64,000 nucleotides of DNA from Allobosea sp. Root483D1 (GCF_001429505.1 NZ_LMJW01000018.1:165558-229557), one strand, 5' to 3'. Positions 32,847 through 43,052 are shown, numbered from the stretch's first letter. A program made the numbers and translations. Notes: a model not told the origin generated them from the sequence alone.

Positions 32847-34066
32847 CCGGGGTTGAGCGGCAACGGCTCGGCGCGCTGCTGGCGCGCGCCGATGTCGCCG
32901 CGCTGCTCGCCGCGCTGAACCGCGACGGGGAGGCGGCGCGCGTTGTCGGCGGCGCCGTGCGCAATGCGCTGCTCGGCGAGCCGGTGGCGGATATCGACAT
33001 CGCGACGACCTGCCTGCCAGCCGAGACGATGCGGCGCGCGCGGGCCGCTGGCTTCAAGGCCGTCCCGACCGGCGTGGAGCACGGCACGGTCACGGTCGTG
33101 ATCAACGGAGCGCCCTTCGAGGTCACGACACTGCGCCGCGATGTCGAGACCGATGGCCGCCACGCCGTCGTCGCCTTTGGCCGCGACTTCCGCGAGGATG
33201 CGCTCCGCCGCGACTTCACCATCAATGCGCTCGGGCTCGATGCCGCTGGCGTGCTGCACGACTATGCCGACGGGCTCGCCGATCTCGAAGCGCGGCGGGT
33301 GCGCTTCATCGGCGCGGCGAAAGACCGCATCGCCGAGGACTACCTGCGCATCCTGCGCTTCTTCCGCTTCCATGCCCGCTATGGCGTTGGCGAGCCGGAC
33401 CGGACGGCGCTGGAGGCCTGCATCGCCGGGCGTGGCGGCCTGGATGGGCTCTCGCGCGAGCGCGTCTGGGCGGAATTGCGCAAGCTGCTCGTGGCGCCCC
33501 GTGCTGCCGAAACCCTGCAGGCGATGGCGGGGGCGGGACTGCTGATGCCGGTAATCGGCGGCGTCCCCTATCTCTCGCGCTTCGCCGCGATTGCAGACGG
33601 GCCGGGGGAGGGCGTCTACCCGGCCTTCCGGCTGGCGGCGCTCGCCGTCACGATCGCCGAGGATGCGCTCAGGCTGCGCGAGCGGCTGCGGCTGTCGAAC
33701 GCGGAGTTCGAGCGGGTCGCCGGCATAGCCGCAGCGCTGGAGGCTCTGTCGGGGAGGGAAGCCCTGCCAGGGATCGCGCACTTGCGCCGCCTGGCCCATC
33801 GCATCGGGACGGATGCCGTTGCGGGCGGGCTGGTGCTTCTGGGCCAGGACGGGACATCGGCGGATATTCAGGCGCTGATCGCCGAACTGGCGCGGACACC
33901 GCCATTCCTGCCGAGCGGGAAGGATGTGCTGGCGCTCGGCGTCGGCGCCGGCCCGAAGGTCGGGCAGCTACTCGATGCGGCGCGGGCGGCCTGGATCGAG
34001 GCTGGATGCCCGGCTGGGCGGGAGGCGCAGATGGCGACAGTCCTGTCGTCATTGCGAGGAGCATGA
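32843..34066 (+). CDS. cca: CCA tRNA nucleotidyltransferase / poly(A) polymerase-like
   Basis: A 407-residue class II nucleotidyltransferase that adds or repairs the tRNA 3' CCA end. VVGGAVRNALLGEPVADIDI gives the flexible loop and catalytic Asp-x-Asp; EVTTLRRDVETDGRHAVV, DFREDALRRDFTINAL and EDYLRILRFFRFHARYG are the next three family motifs, leading into a helical body. The 3' end is odd: the last six codons and the TGA fall inside an intergenic palindrome (34047-34136), so the C-terminus SSLRGA is repeat-derived. Coupled to the preceding gene by ATGA. Confidence 0.89.
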   Translation: MTGVERQRLGALLARADVAALLAALNRDGEAARVVGGAVRNALLGEPVADIDIATTCLPAETMRRARAAGFKAVPTGVEHGTVTVVINGAPFEVTTLRRDVETDGRHAVVAFGRDFREDALRRDFTINALGLDAAGVLHDYADGLADLEARRVRFIGAAKDRIAEDYLRILRFFRFHARYGVGEPDRTALEACIAGRGGLDGLSRERVWAELRKLLVAPRAAETLQAMAGAGLLMPVIGGVPYLSRFAAIADGPGEGVYPAFRLAALAVTIAEDALRLRERLRLSNAEFERVAGIAAALEALSGREALPGIAHLRRLAHRIGTDAVAGGLVLLGQDGTSADIQALIAELARTPPFLPSGKDVLALGVGAGPKVGQLLDAARAAWIEAGCPAGREAQMATVLSSLRGA

Positions 34067-34136
34067 GCGACGAAGCATTCCAGGAGCCACGGAGCTCTAC
34101 GCCTCCCTGGATTGATTCGCTGCGCTCGCAATGACG
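34047..34136. repeat. Intergenic palindromic element supplying the cca stop codon
   Basis: Starts CGTCATTGCGAGGAGCATGA and ends TTCGCTGCGCTCGCAATGAC then G. The outer 12 bases pair (CGTCATTGCGAG with CTCGCAATGACG), and an inner CCAGGAGCC/CTCCCTGG segment adds structure. This is a different sequence family from the CGGG-rich copies though it shares the CGTCAT/ATGACG ends. It covers the cca 3' end. Confidence 0.78.
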
Positions 34137-34140
34137 GTGA

Positions 34141-35052
34141 TTACGGCCACCTGACCGTCGGCGGCATCGAGGACAGGATCGAGGCGACGTTGCCACCGGT
34201 CTTCAGGCCGAAGATCGTGCCGCGGTCGTAGAGCAGGTTGAACTCGACATAGCGGCCGCGGCGGACCTGCTGCTCATGGCGCTCGGCGTCCGTCCAGGAT
34301 TTCGTCAGGTTGGCGCGCAGGATGCGCGGATAGATGTCGAGGAAGGCCTCGCCGACCGCCCTGGTGAAGGCGAGATCGGCCTCCGGGGCACCCGACCAGA
34401 GGTAGTCATAGAAGATGCCGCCGATGCCGCGCGGCTCATTGCGGTGCTTCAGATGGAAGTACTCGTCGCACCAGGTCTTGAAGCGCTCATAGTCGGCGAC
34501 GCCGGCATGGGCGTCGCAGGGCATGCGCATCGCGGCATGGAAGGCGACCGCATCGGGATCCTCTTGGCGGCGCCTGCGGTCGAGGACCGGGGTCAGGTCG
34601 GCGCCGCCGCCGAACCACGGCTTCGTCGTCACGACGAAGCGGGTGTTCATGTGCACGGTCGGCGCGTGCGGGTTCCAGGGATGGGCGATCAGCGAGATGC
34701 CGGTGGCATGGAAGCGCGGGTCTTCGGCCGCGCCGGGGATCTGTGCGGCGAATTCCGGCGCGAAGCTGCCATGCACGGTCGAGACATGGACGCCGACCTT
34801 CTCGAAGACGCGGCCCGACATCAGCGACATCACGCCGCCGCCGCCGGCAGCACCGTCATGGTTGGTGCGCTGCCAGGGCGTGCGGACGAAGCGGCCGGGC
34901 TTGTCGGTCTCTGGCGGGAAGGGGCCGGTCGCCTCGTCCTCGATTTGCTCGAAGGCGGTGCAGATGCGGTCGCGCAGGCTCTCGAACCAGGCGCTGGCGC
35001 GCGGCTTCAGGGCTTCTGCAAGGGTAAGGGCGGATGCTTGTTGCTCATTCAT
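34141..35052 (-). CDS. hemF: Oxygen-dependent coproporphyrinogen III oxidase
   Basis: A 303-residue aerobic CPO converting coproporphyrinogen III to protoporphyrinogen IX with O2. The family signature is complete: [72 protein letters not shown], and the C-terminal [14 protein letters not shown]. The start at 35052 is chosen because the upstream extension is encoded by the long inverted repeat at 35090-35248. Its presence fits an aerobic or facultative lifestyle. It is convergent with cca. Confidence 0.93.
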   Translation of the reverse strand: MNEQQASALTLAEALKPRASAWFESLRDRICTAFEQIEDEATGPFPPETDKPGRFVRTPWQRTNHDGAAGGGGVMSLMSGRVFEKVGVHVSTVHGSFAPEFAAQIPGAAEDPRFHATGISLIAHPWNPHAPTVHMNTRFVVTTKPWFGGGADLTPVLDRRRRQEDPDAVAFHAAMRMPCDAHAGVADYERFKTWCDEYFHLKHRNEPRGIGGIFYDYLWSGAPEADLAFTRAVGEAFLDIYPRILRANLTKSWTDAERHEQQVRRGRYVEFNLLYDRGTIFGLKTGGNVASILSSMPPTVRWP

Positions 35053-35089
35053 CGGTTTGTCTCGTTCCGTGCCGGTTTGGCGCGGGGAA

Positions 35090-35248
35090 CCCCTCTCCCG
35101 GATGGGAGAGGGGCAGGGGTGAGGGACCGCCGCTAGACACCTTGGCTGCTCGCCAACAACGGCGCAGGTCGCGTTTCGCTGGTTCGGCGGCAGGCCCTCA
35201 TCCGGCCCTTCCGGGCCACCTTCTCCCATTCGGGAGAAAGAAAGAGGG
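35090..35248. repeat. Long intergenic inverted repeat, CCCTCTCC...GGGAGAAA type
   Basis: CCCCTCTCCCGGATGGGAGA with GGGGCAGGGGTGAGGG on the left and CCCTCATCCGGCCCTTCCGG with CACCTTCTCCCATTCGGGAG on the right form facing arms. Same family as 28992-29133. It separates hemF from trmL, both on the minus strand. Confidence 0.76.
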
Positions 35249-35260
35249 CCGCTCGCCCGG

Positions 35261-35740
35261 TCATGTCCCTTCGTGTCTCTGCTCCGGATAGGCGCCAAGC
35301 TGACGCAGCGCCTCGCCCACTACCATCGCTGCTGCCATGGCGACATTGAGCGAGCGCAAATCGCGGCGCATCGGGATATGCACGGTTGCGTCGGCCGCAG
35401 CGTAGACCTCCGGCGGCACACCGGCTGATTCACGCCCGACCATGACGATGTCGCCGGGCCTGAAGGCGAAATCCGTGTGGGCGCAGGCGCCATCGGTTTC
35501 GGCCAGGACGAGGCGGTGGCCGGCCTCGCGTCGCCAGGCCTCGAAGGCGCGGAAGGAATCATGACGCGCCACCGCAGCCCGCTCGATGTAGTCCATGCCG
35601 GAGCGGCGGAAATTGCGGTCGGAGACGTCAAAGGCGGCCGGCTCGACGATATCGACGGCGACGCCGAGGCAGGCCGCCAGGCGGATCATGGTGCCGGCGT
35701 TCTGCGGGATGTCGGGCTGATAGAGGGCGAGGCGCAGCAT
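35261..35740 (-). CDS. trmL: tRNA (cytidine(34)-2'-O)-methyltransferase
   Basis: A 159-residue SPOUT-class methyltransferase that modifies the wobble base of certain leucine tRNAs. The trefoil-knot SAM site is visible: [20 protein letters not shown] at the N-terminus with the family Asn, [13 protein letters not shown] in the middle, and [20 protein letters not shown] near the C-terminus. Length is normal for TrmL. It lies upstream of hemF on the same strand with a 208-nt repeat-filled gap. Confidence 0.9.
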   Translation of the reverse strand: MLRLALYQPDIPQNAGTMIRLAACLGVAVDIVEPAAFDVSDRNFRRSGMDYIERAAVARHDSFRAFEAWRREAGHRLVLAETDGACAHTDFAFRPGDIVMVGRESAGVPPEVYAAADATVHIPMRRDLRSLNVAMAAAMVVGEALRQLGAYPEQRHEGT

Positions 35741-35785
35741 GGGCGCGTCATCCGCGCTGCGCCTGCCGGCGTCAAGGCATGTGTC

Positions 35786-36244
35786 TCAGGGGCGGACGGC
35801 GATGGCGACGATCTCGACCTTCGCATCCAGGGGAAGGCGGGCGACCTCGACGGTGGCGCGTGCTGGCGGGGCGGTCTTGAAATAGCTGCCATAGACCCCG
35901 TTCATCTTGCCGAAGTCGTTGAGGTCCTTCATGAAGACGGAGGTCGAGACAATATGCTCCATCGTCAGGCCATCGGCTTCGAGCACGGCCTTGAGGTTTT
36001 CGAGGGTTTGCCTGGTCTGGTCCTCGATGCCGGCGTCCTTCATGAACTGCTTGGTCTTCGGGTCGATCGCGACCTGGCCGGCGAGGAACACCATGTTCCC
36101 GATCTTGATCGCCTGCGAATAGGGACCGATCGCCTCCGGCGCGTTCGGCGTCGCGATCACCGTCTTGCCCGCAGTCTGGGCGAAGCCCTGCGTTGCCAGA
36201 AGGAGTGTGCCCGCAAAGGCGAGGGCGGCGTGAAACCTGATCAT
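35786..36244 (-). CDS. RidA family protein with a predicted signal peptide
   Basis: A 152-residue RidA/YjgF protein. The mature part is typical: PEAIGPYSQAIKIGNMVFLA with the substrate Tyr, the NLKAVLEADG block and the enamine-binding Arg in PPARATVEVARLPLDAKVEI. Unusually, the first 23 residues (MIRFHAALAFAGTLLLATQG then FAQ) form a classical Sec signal peptide with an AQ cleavage site. Known RidA acts in the cytoplasm on 2-aminoacrylate; this copy should be periplasmic, so its substrate may differ. It is 46 nt upstream of trmL on the same strand. Confidence 0.87.
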   Translation of the reverse strand: MIRFHAALAFAGTLLLATQGFAQTAGKTVIATPNAPEAIGPYSQAIKIGNMVFLAGQVAIDPKTKQFMKDAGIEDQTRQTLENLKAVLEADGLTMEHIVSTSVFMKDLNDFGKMNGVYGSYFKTAPPARATVEVARLPLDAKVEIVAIAVRP

Positions 36245-36521
36245 CGAGCAGACCTCCGGATAGCCGCCTTCCCGCGCGGCGCGGCATCATGCTCTGCGGT
36301 GTGATGGAGCCCGGCAAGCGGGAAACCGGCGCGATTGCAACCTAAGTCGATATTCTTTCGTCGTAGGTCCCGCGCCCACTGCAAGACAGTGCGCTTGCGC
36401 CGTGCTGCAGTCTGCTGCCATGGCATGACGGGGCGGCGCTGTCAGGCTCTGGTCACCGCCCGGTGCGCGCACCATATCGGCTTCGTAGCCATTGCCTGCC
36501 CAGGAGGGCGACCCTACGTCC

Positions 36522-38387
36522 ATGTTCGCCCCGCTCTTCCGTTTCCTTGAAAGCCGCATCGACGTCTTCGCGCCGTTCGACGAGCGCGAGACGCCGCCGA
36601 CCGGCGTGTTCCGCTTCATGTGGCATCACATCAAGGGCGCGAAGGGCTGGATGGCCCTGATCATGCTGACGGGCCTCGGCTTTTCCGGCATCGAGGCGGC
36701 GATGTACCTGATGGTCGGCTGGTTCGTGGACCTGCTGGCGAAGAACTCACCGGAGCAGGTCTTCAGCGAGCATGGCTGGCTGCTGATCGGTGCGGCGGTG
36801 CTGGTCACGGTGGTCAGGCCGCTGATCTATTTCGCCAACCACGCCATCGTCGACCAGGTGGTGGTGCCGCAGATCACCAACCAGATCCGCTGGCGCAACC
36901 ATGTCTACACGCTCGGCCACGCGCTCTCCTACTTCCAGAACGATTTCGCCGGCCGGCTGTCGTCGCGGGTGATCCAGGCAGGGCAGGCGATCCGCGGCGC
37001 GACGATCGAGGTGATCGACGATCTCTGGTATGCGCTCATCTTCGTTTCGGTCGCGCTCGGCTTTTTCGGCTCGACCAGCATCTGGCTGGTTCTGCCGGTC
37101 ATCGTCTGGCTGGCTGCCTATGTCGCGCTGCTGATCTATTTCGTGCCGCGGGCCAAGAAGCGCTCGGAGGCGAACTCGCTCGGCCGCTCGACGACGACAG
37201 GACGCATCGTCGACGCCTACACCAACATCCTGACGGTCAAGCTCTTCGCCCGTGCCGATGCCGAGCGCTCGGCAGTGCGCGACTCGTTGACGCGCTGGAA
37301 CGCCTCCTTCCTCAACCTGTCGCGATTGATCACCGGCGTCAGCGTCATCCTGCAGGCGATGAACAGCCTGCTCGTCGTGGCGACGGCCTGGCTCAGCCTG
37401 CATCTGTGGAGCCAGGGCGAGATGACGCCCGGCGCTGTCGCCGCCGCGATCGGGCTCGTCTTGCGCCTGGTGCAGATGTCGAGCTGGCTGATCCATCTGG
37501 TGCGCGGCGTGTTCGAGAACATCGGCTCGGTGCAGGAGAGCATGGAGACGATCGCCAAGCCGCATGACCTGCCGGATGCAGCCGACGCGGTGCCGCTGCA
37601 GATCGTGCAGGGCGGCGTGCGCTTCGAGCATGTCCGCTTCAATTACGGCAGGCCGGCGGGCCTGTTCGACGACCTCAACCTGGAGATCAAGCCGGGCGAG
37701 AAGATCGGGCTGGTCGGCCCGTCCGGCGCGGGCAAGTCGACGCTAGTCAACCTCCTGCTGCGGCTCTACCCGCTCGATTCGGGCCGCATCCTGATCGACG
37801 GGCAGGACATCGCCCATGTCACGCAGGAATCGCTGCGCAGCCAGATCGGCATGGTGACGCAGGACAATTCGCTGCTGCACCGCTCGATCGGCGACAACAT
37901 CGCCTATGGCCGTATCGGCGCGACGCAGGACGAGATCGCCGCCGCGGCCAAGCGAGCGGCAGCGCATGATTTCGTCCTCGGCCTGAGCGACCAGGACGGA
38001 CGCGAGGGCTTCGACTCGCGCGTCGGCGAGCGCGGCGTGAAGCTCTCCGGCGGCCAGCGGCAGCGTATCGCGATCGCCCGCGTGCTACTCAAGGACGCAC
38101 CGATCCTGATCCTCGACGAGGCGACCTCGGCGCTCGATTCGGAGGTCGAAGCCGAGATCCAGGCGCAACTTTCCACATTGATGGAAGGAAAGACTGTGAT
38201 CGCGATCGCGCACCGGCTTTCCACCATCGCCGCGCTCGATCGGCTGATCGTGCTCGACCAGGGCCGGATCGTCGACATGGGCAGCCATGACGAGCTGGTG
38301 CGGCGCGGCGGGCTCTATGCGCGGCTATGGGCCCGGCAGTCCGGCGGCTTCCTGGCGCTCGCGGACGGCGAGCGGATTCCGGCCTGA
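36522..38387 (+). CDS. ABC exporter, fused permease and ATPase
   Basis: A 621-residue ABC half-transporter of the type IV (MsbA-like) fold. The membrane domain has about six hydrophobic segments between residues 45 and 330, and the ATPase domain has Walker [10 protein letters not shown], the Q-loop [13 protein letters not shown], signature [13 protein letters not shown] and Walker [13 protein letters not shown] followed by the H-loop IAHRLST. It should work as a homodimer exporting a lipid, drug or other amphiphile; the substrate is unknown. The ATG at 36522 follows AGGAGG at 36502-36507 at a rather long 14-nt distance; a TTG at 36492 lies before that site and was rejected. Confidence 0.88.
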   Translation: MFAPLFRFLESRIDVFAPFDERETPPTGVFRFMWHHIKGAKGWMALIMLTGLGFSGIEAAMYLMVGWFVDLLAKNSPEQVFSEHGWLLIGAAVLVTVVRPLIYFANHAIVDQVVVPQITNQIRWRNHVYTLGHALSYFQNDFAGRLSSRVIQAGQAIRGATIEVIDDLWYALIFVSVALGFFGSTSIWLVLPVIVWLAAYVALLIYFVPRAKKRSEANSLGRSTTTGRIVDAYTNILTVKLFARADAERSAVRDSLTRWNASFLNLSRLITGVSVILQAMNSLLVVATAWLSLHLWSQGEMTPGAVAAAIGLVLRLVQMSSWLIHLVRGVFENIGSVQESMETIAKPHDLPDAADAVPLQIVQGGVRFEHVRFNYGRPAGLFDDLNLEIKPGEKIGLVGPSGAGKSTLVNLLLRLYPLDSGRILIDGQDIAHVTQESLRSQIGMVTQDNSLLHRSIGDNIAYGRIGATQDEIAAAAKRAAAHDFVLGLSDQDGREGFDSRVGERGVKLSGGQRQRIAIARVLLKDAPILILDEATSALDSEVEAEIQAQLSTLMEGKTVIAIAHRLSTIAALDRLIVLDQGRIVDMGSHDELVRRGGLYARLWARQSGGFLALADGERIPA

Positions 38388-38578
38388 GCCGGCCGCACGG
38401 CGGCATTGCTGCAACGCAGTGGGCTGCGGCACGCGCGACAGTAGACTTCGTCAAAACTGCATGCCAAAGAGCCCGCAGACGACGTGCTGTCGGAAGGTGG
38501 CACTGCGTCCGCGCCTCCGTGAAGGCGCTTGATTGTGTTTCAGCCGGCCAGCCCGGCAGCCGAGCAGGGAACTGGATC

Positions 38579-39130
38579 GTGGCGCAAGCGACCAATACGA
38601 CTGGCACCGAACCCACCCGCCGCGACTTCCTGATGCTGACCACCGGCGCTTTCGCCGCCGTCGGCGCGGGCGCGCTGCTCGTGCCGCTGCTCGGCCAGCT
38701 GGCTCCCGACGCGCAGGTCGTCGCTGCCGGCGCGCCGATCGATCTCGACCTCGCCCCGATCGCGGAAGGCCAGGCGATCAAGCTGTTCTGGCGCGGCAAG
38801 CTGATCTTCGTGCGCAACCGCACGAAGAAGGAGATCGACGAGGCGCTCGCCGTCGACATCGCGACTTTGCGCGACCCGCAGACCGACCAACAGCGCACCA
38901 AGGCCGGCCATGAGCGGTTCCTCATCGTCTATGGCAACTGCACCCATCTCGGCTGCGTGCCGCTCGGCAACGCCCCCGGCGAGCCGAAAGGCGAGTTCGA
39001 TGGCTGGTTCTGCCCGTGCCACGGCTCGCATTACGATTCCTCCGGCCGCATCCGCAAGGGTCCCGCGCCGCTGAACCTGCCGGTGCCGCCCTACGCGTTC
39101 ACCGCGGACACCAAGATCAAGATCGGCTGA
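38579..39130 (+). CDS. petA: Ubiquinol-cytochrome c reductase iron-sulfur subunit (Rieske)
   Basis: A 183-residue Rieske protein of the bc1 complex. A twin-arginine-like RRDFLML precedes the single membrane anchor (about 20-42). The 2Fe-2S ligands are Cys121/His123 in CTHLGC and Cys145/His148 in CPCHGS, with Cys126 and Cys147 for the stabilising disulfide. The start is a GTG at 38579 with AGGGA nine bases upstream; length from there is normal for the family. It is the first gene of petABC. Confidence 0.93.
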   Translation: MAQATNTTGTEPTRRDFLMLTTGAFAAVGAGALLVPLLGQLAPDAQVVAAGAPIDLDLAPIAEGQAIKLFWRGKLIFVRNRTKKEIDEALAVDIATLRDPQTDQQRTKAGHERFLIVYGNCTHLGCVPLGNAPGEPKGEFDGWFCPCHGSHYDSSGRIRKGPAPLNLPVPPYAFTADTKIKIG

Positions 39131-39185
39131 GCCTTTTTAAAGGCGAGGACGGCATCGAGCGGAATTGAGAGAGCTTGAGGCGAGC

Positions 39186-40457
39186 ATGAGCGGTCACAGC
39201 ACCTACCAACCGAAGACGGGGATCGAGCGCTGGCTCGATGCGCGCCTGCCGATCGTGCGGCTGATGCACGATTCGGCGGTTTCCTATCCGGTGCCGCGCA
39301 ACCTCAACTACCTCTGGACCTTCGGCGGCATCCTCGCCTTCATGCTGGTGGCGCAGATCATCACCGGCGTGGTCCTGGCGATGCACTACACGCCGAACGC
39401 GGCCATGGCGTTCAACTCCGTCGAGCACATCATGCGCGACGTGAACTTCGGCTGGCTGCTGCGCTATCTGCACTCCAACGGCGCCTCGATGTTCTTCGTG
39501 GCGGTCTACATCCACATCTTCCGCGGCCTCTACTACGGCTCGTACAAGGCGCCGCGCGAGGTGCTCTGGATCCTCGGCGTCATCATCTTCCTCCTGATGA
39601 TGGCCACTGCCTTCATGGGCTACGTCCTGCCCTGGGGCCAGATGTCGTTCTGGGGCGCGACCGTCATCACCAACCTGTTTTCGGCGCTGCCGGTGATCGG
39701 CGAGACGATCGTCACCTTCCTGTGGGGCGGCTACTCGGTCGATAACCCGACGCTGAACCGCTTCTTCTCGCTGCACTTCCTGCTGCCGTTCATGATCGCC
39801 GGCGTCGTCGGGCTGCACATCTGGGCGCTGCACCATGTCGGCCAGAACAACCCGACCGGCGTCGAGGTGAAGGACGTCAAGAAGGACACCGTTCCCTTCA
39901 CGCCCTATGCGACCATCAAGGACCTGTTCGGCATGGTCTGCTTCATGCTGGTCTTCGCCTGGTTCGTGTTCTACCAGCCGAACTTCATGGGGCATGCCGA
40001 CAATTACATCCCGGCGAACCCGGCTTCGACGCCTGCCCACATCGTTCCGGAATGGTACTTCCTGCCGTTCTACGCGATCCTGCGCGCCATCCCCGACAAG
40101 CTCGGCGGTGTGCTCGCCATGGGCGGCGCGATCGTGATCCTCGCTTTCCTGCCCTGGCTCGACACCTCCAAGGTCAAGTCGATGACCTACCGGCCGATCG
40201 CCCGCCAGTTCTTCTGGATGTTCGTCCTGGTCTGCATCGGCCTCGGCTATCTCGGCGCCATGCCGGCGGACGAGCCCTACGTCACCATCTCGCGTATCCT
40301 GACGGTGCTGTATTTCGGCTTCTTCGCGGCACTGGCGCTGATCGGCATCTTCGAACGGCCGACGCAGCTGCCGACCTCCATTGCCGACTCGGTGCTCGGC
40401 GGCTCGGGCGCACGCCTCGGCCACGCCACCGCTTCGGAACCGCAGGCCAAGGGCTGA
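39186..40457 (+). CDS. petB: Cytochrome b of the bc1 complex
   Basis: A 423-residue, eight-helix di-heme cytochrome b. The Qo-site PEWY motif is in [36 protein letters not shown] and the [20 protein letters not shown] block contain the paired heme histidines. It carries quinol oxidation and transmembrane electron transfer. The ATG at 39186 follows TTGAGG. It is separate from cytochrome c1, unlike the fused fbcH of Bradyrhizobium. The start lies 55 nt after petA, same transcript. Confidence 0.94.
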   Translation: MSGHSTYQPKTGIERWLDARLPIVRLMHDSAVSYPVPRNLNYLWTFGGILAFMLVAQIITGVVLAMHYTPNAAMAFNSVEHIMRDVNFGWLLRYLHSNGASMFFVAVYIHIFRGLYYGSYKAPREVLWILGVIIFLLMMATAFMGYVLPWGQMSFWGATVITNLFSALPVIGETIVTFLWGGYSVDNPTLNRFFSLHFLLPFMIAGVVGLHIWALHHVGQNNPTGVEVKDVKKDTVPFTPYATIKDLFGMVCFMLVFAWFVFYQPNFMGHADNYIPANPASTPAHIVPEWYFLPFYAILRAIPDKLGGVLAMGGAIVILAFLPWLDTSKVKSMTYRPIARQFFWMFVLVCIGLGYLGAMPADEPYVTISRILTVLYFGFFAALALIGIFERPTQLPTSIADSVLGGSGARLGHATASEPQAKG

Positions 40458-40465
40458 ACGAGACC

Positions 40466-41347
40466 ATGAGCAAGATGTCCCTCCGCCTGTCGCTCGCTGG
40501 TTTGGTCACGGGCCTTTCCATCGCTGCCGCCTCGCCGGTCCTGGCTGCCGAAGGCGCTCCGAAGCCGCCGGCGCAGAACTGGTCGTTCTCCGGCCCGTTC
40601 GGCAAGTTCGACCAGGCCCAGCTCCAGCGCGGCTTCAAGGTCGCGAAGGAAGTCTGCGCCAGCTGCCACGCGATGAGCCTGGTCAAGTTCCGCAACCTGT
40701 CGCAGCCGGGCGGCCCGGGCTTCACGCCCTCGCAGGTCGCGGCACTGGCGGCGAGCTATACCAACATCAAGGACGGCCCGAACGATTCGGGCGAGATGTT
40801 CGAGCGTCCCGGTCGCGCGGCCGACGCCTTCCCGGCGCCGTTCCCGAACGAACAGGCGGCACGCGCCGCCAATGGTGGCGCCTATCCGCCGCCGATCGAC
40901 ATGCTCGCCAAGGCGCGCACCTATACGCGCGGCTTCCCGACCTTCATCTTCGACATCTTCACGCAGTACCAGGAGCAGGGGCCGGACTACATCACGGCGC
41001 TGCTGACCGGCTACGTGGATCCGCCGAAGGACTTCCCGCCGCTGCTGCCGGGGCAGAACTACAATTCCTATATGCCTGGCCACCTGATCGCGATGCCGAA
41101 GCCGCTGAATGACGGTCAGATCGAGTATCCGAAGGGGCCGGACGGCAAGTCGCCGGTGCCGGAGACGGTCGAGCAGTACGCCAAGGACGTCTCGGCCTTC
41201 ATGGTCTGGATGGCGGAGCCGCATCTCGAGGCGCGCAAGCGCATGGGCCTGCAGGTGATGCTCTTCCTCGCGCTGTTCGCCGGCCTGCTCTACTTCACCA
41301 AGAAGAAGATCTGGTCGCGCCTGCCCGAGCATGCCTCGAAGCACTGA
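40466..41347 (+). CDS. petC: Cytochrome c1
   Basis: A 293-residue c1 subunit. The signal peptide is MSLRLSLAGLVTGLSIAAAS ending PVLAA; the heme-attachment site CASCH is at residues 64-68; the axial methionine is probably in the MPGHLIAMPKPL region; a C-terminal membrane anchor (GLQVMLFLALFAGLLYF) precedes a basic tail. It passes electrons from the Rieske centre to cytochrome c. It starts 8 nt after petB and is followed by an intrinsic terminator. Confidence 0.93.
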   Translation: MSKMSLRLSLAGLVTGLSIAAASPVLAAEGAPKPPAQNWSFSGPFGKFDQAQLQRGFKVAKEVCASCHAMSLVKFRNLSQPGGPGFTPSQVAALAASYTNIKDGPNDSGEMFERPGRAADAFPAPFPNEQAARAANGGAYPPPIDMLAKARTYTRGFPTFIFDIFTQYQEQGPDYITALLTGYVDPPKDFPPLLPGQNYNSYMPGHLIAMPKPLNDGQIEYPKGPDGKSPVPETVEQYAKDVSAFMVWMAEPHLEARKRMGLQVMLFLALFAGLLYFTKKKIWSRLPEHASKH

Positions 41348-41362
41348 GCGAGATTGAGTTGG

Positions 41363-41389
41363 AAAGGGCCCCGGCAACGGGGCCTTTTT
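41363..41389 (+). terminator. Intrinsic terminator of petABC
   Basis: AAAGGGCCCC-GGCAAC-GGGGCC followed directly by TTTTT. The stem is six perfect GC pairs extended by A-U pairs, with a 6-nt loop and a U-tract, 16 nt after the petC stop. It is the clearest rho-independent terminator in the window. Confidence 0.85.
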
Positions 41390-41413
41390 CGTTTGTGCGT
41401 CCCTCCCAAGCTC

Positions 41414-41472
41414 GCCATCCCGGACAGGCCGCGCCAGCGCCGCCGGATCTCCCTGCGATCGCCCGGGACGAC
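41414..41472. repeat. Short relative of the CCCGGA...CCGGGACGACC element
   Basis: CCATCCCGGACAGGCCGCGC on the left and GATCGCCCGGGACGACC on the right match the ends of the elements at 16148-16250 and 20901-21009, but the central CCATTCCGGAA portion is missing, so this is a reduced copy. It lies between the petC terminator and mtnP. Confidence 0.6.
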
Positions 41473-41551
41473 CGCATTCGATTGCGAAGGCCGTCGTGTT
41501 ACGGCTGTCACGAATCTCGATCCTTATCCGGGCAATCATCGGGGACCCGAC

Positions 41552-42433
41552 ATGGCTGAAGCGGTTCTGGGCATCATCGGCGGCTCCGGCATCTACGACC
41601 TGCCGGGGCTCACGGACCTCCGCGAGGAGCGGATCGAGAGCCCCTGGGGCGAGCCGTCCGACCTGCTCCGGACCGGGCGGATGGGGGAGACCAGAATCGT
41701 CTTCCTGCCGCGCCATGGGCGTGGCCATGCGATCCCGCCCTCCGAGATCAACTACCGCGCCAATATCGACGTGCTGAAGCGGGCGGGGGTCACTGACCTC
41801 GTCTCGCTCTCGGCCTGCGGCTCCTACAAGGCCGAGCTCTATCCCGGGCTGTTCGTGCTGGTCGACCAGTTCGTCGACCGTACCGCCGGCCGTGCCAGCT
41901 CCTTCTTCGGCAAGGGCTGCGTCGCCCATGTCTCGGCGGCGCATCCGGTCGGCCCGGCGCTGCAGGAGCGGATCGCCGCCGCGGCGAGCGCGGAAGAGTT
42001 GCCCTTCGTCAGGGGGGGCACGCTCGTCACCATGGAAGGTCCGCAATTCTCGACGCTGGCGGAGTCGCTGACCTATAAGGGCCTCGGCTACGACCTGATC
42101 GGCATGACGGCGATGCCGGAGGCCAAGCTCGCGCGCGAGGCCGAGATCACCTACGCCACCGTCGCCATGGTCACCGACTATGACTGCTGGCACGAGGAGC
42201 ACGGGGCAGTCGATGTCGCCTCCGTCATCGCCGTGCTGCACGCCAATGCCGACAAGGCGCGCCGGCTGGTGGCGCGACTCGCTGCCGATTTCCCGCGCGA
42301 GCGCGAGGCCTGCCCGGCCGGTTCGCACAACGCCCTCGACTTTGCCATCGTCACCGCGCCGGAGCACCGCGATCCCAAGCTCGTGGCCAAGCTCGATGCG
42401 GTGGCGGGGCGGGTGCTGAAGGCGCAGGGCTGA
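41552..42433 (+). CDS. mtnP: S-methyl-5'-thioadenosine phosphorylase
   Basis: A 293-residue purine nucleoside phosphorylase-2 family member that splits 5'-methylthioadenosine with phosphate to adenine and 5-methylthioribose 1-phosphate. LGIIGGSGIYDLPGL is the phosphate-binding start, FLPRHGRGHAIPPSEINYRA the family block, MEGPQFSTLAES the ribose/purine site, and IGMTAMPEAKLAREAEI with DYDCWHEE closes the base pocket, as in true MTAPs. It is the first gene of mtnP-apt-mtnA-aldolase. The ATG at 41552 is preferred over an upstream frame that reads through a repeat. Confidence 0.9.
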   Translation: MAEAVLGIIGGSGIYDLPGLTDLREERIESPWGEPSDLLRTGRMGETRIVFLPRHGRGHAIPPSEINYRANIDVLKRAGVTDLVSLSACGSYKAELYPGLFVLVDQFVDRTAGRASSFFGKGCVAHVSAAHPVGPALQERIAAAASAEELPFVRGGTLVTMEGPQFSTLAESLTYKGLGYDLIGMTAMPEAKLAREAEITYATVAMVTDYDCWHEEHGAVDVASVIAVLHANADKARRLVARLAADFPREREACPAGSHNALDFAIVTAPEHRDPKLVAKLDAVAGRVLKAQG

Positions 42434-42490
42434 CGCTGCGCCAGCTTTCCCGGAGCGGGCACCTCGGGTTAAGAGGAGCCGCCCCAGTCG

Positions 42491-43048
42491 ATGGACGATA
42501 TGATGGACCGCAGCGCGCTCGACGACCTGAAGAATGCGATCCGGACGATCCCCGATTATCCGGCGCCGGGCATCCAGTTCCGCGACATCACCACGTTGCT
42601 CGGCGATGCCCGCGCTTTCCGCCGCGCGGTCGACGAGCTGGTGCAACCCTTCGCCGGGCTGAAGATCGCCAAGATCGCCGGCATCGAGGCGCGCGGTTTC
42701 ATTCTCGGTGGCGCCGTTGCGCACCAGCTCTCGGCGGGCTTCGTGCCGGTGCGCAAGAAGGGCAAGCTGCCGCATGAGACGGTCGGCATGCCCTATTCGC
42801 TCGAATACGGCGCCGACGAGATCGAGGTGCACAAGGATGCCGTCTCGCGCGGCGAGCGCGTCCTCCTGGTCGACGATCTCGTCGCCTCTGGCGGCACGGC
42901 GGAGGCGGCGGTGAAGCTGCTCTCCTCGCTCGGCGCGGAGGTCGTCGCCGCCTGCTTCATCATCGACCTGCCGGACTTGGGCGGGGCCGACAAGATCAGG
43001 CGGCTCGGCGTGCCGGTGCGCACGCTGGTCTCCTTCGCCGGGCATTGA
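42491..43048 (+). CDS. apt: Adenine phosphoribosyltransferase
   Basis: A 185-residue APRT converting adenine and PRPP to [22 protein letters not shown] is the typical N-terminal block, the [20 protein letters not shown] dimer region and [15 protein letters not shown] hood follow, and the PRPP loop is [16 protein letters not shown]. It sits 57 nt after mtnP, whose reaction releases adenine, so it salvages that product directly. Start could be the ATGs at 42491, 42500 or 42503; AAGAGGAG lies at 42471-42478. Confidence 0.92.
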   Translation: MDDMMDRSALDDLKNAIRTIPDYPAPGIQFRDITTLLGDARAFRRAVDELVQPFAGLKIAKIAGIEARGFILGGAVAHQLSAGFVPVRKKGKLPHETVGMPYSLEYGADEIEVHKDAVSRGERVLLVDDLVASGGTAEAAVKLLSSLGAEVVAACFIIDLPDLGGADKIRRLGVPVRTLVSFAGH

Positions 43049-43052
43049 GACC

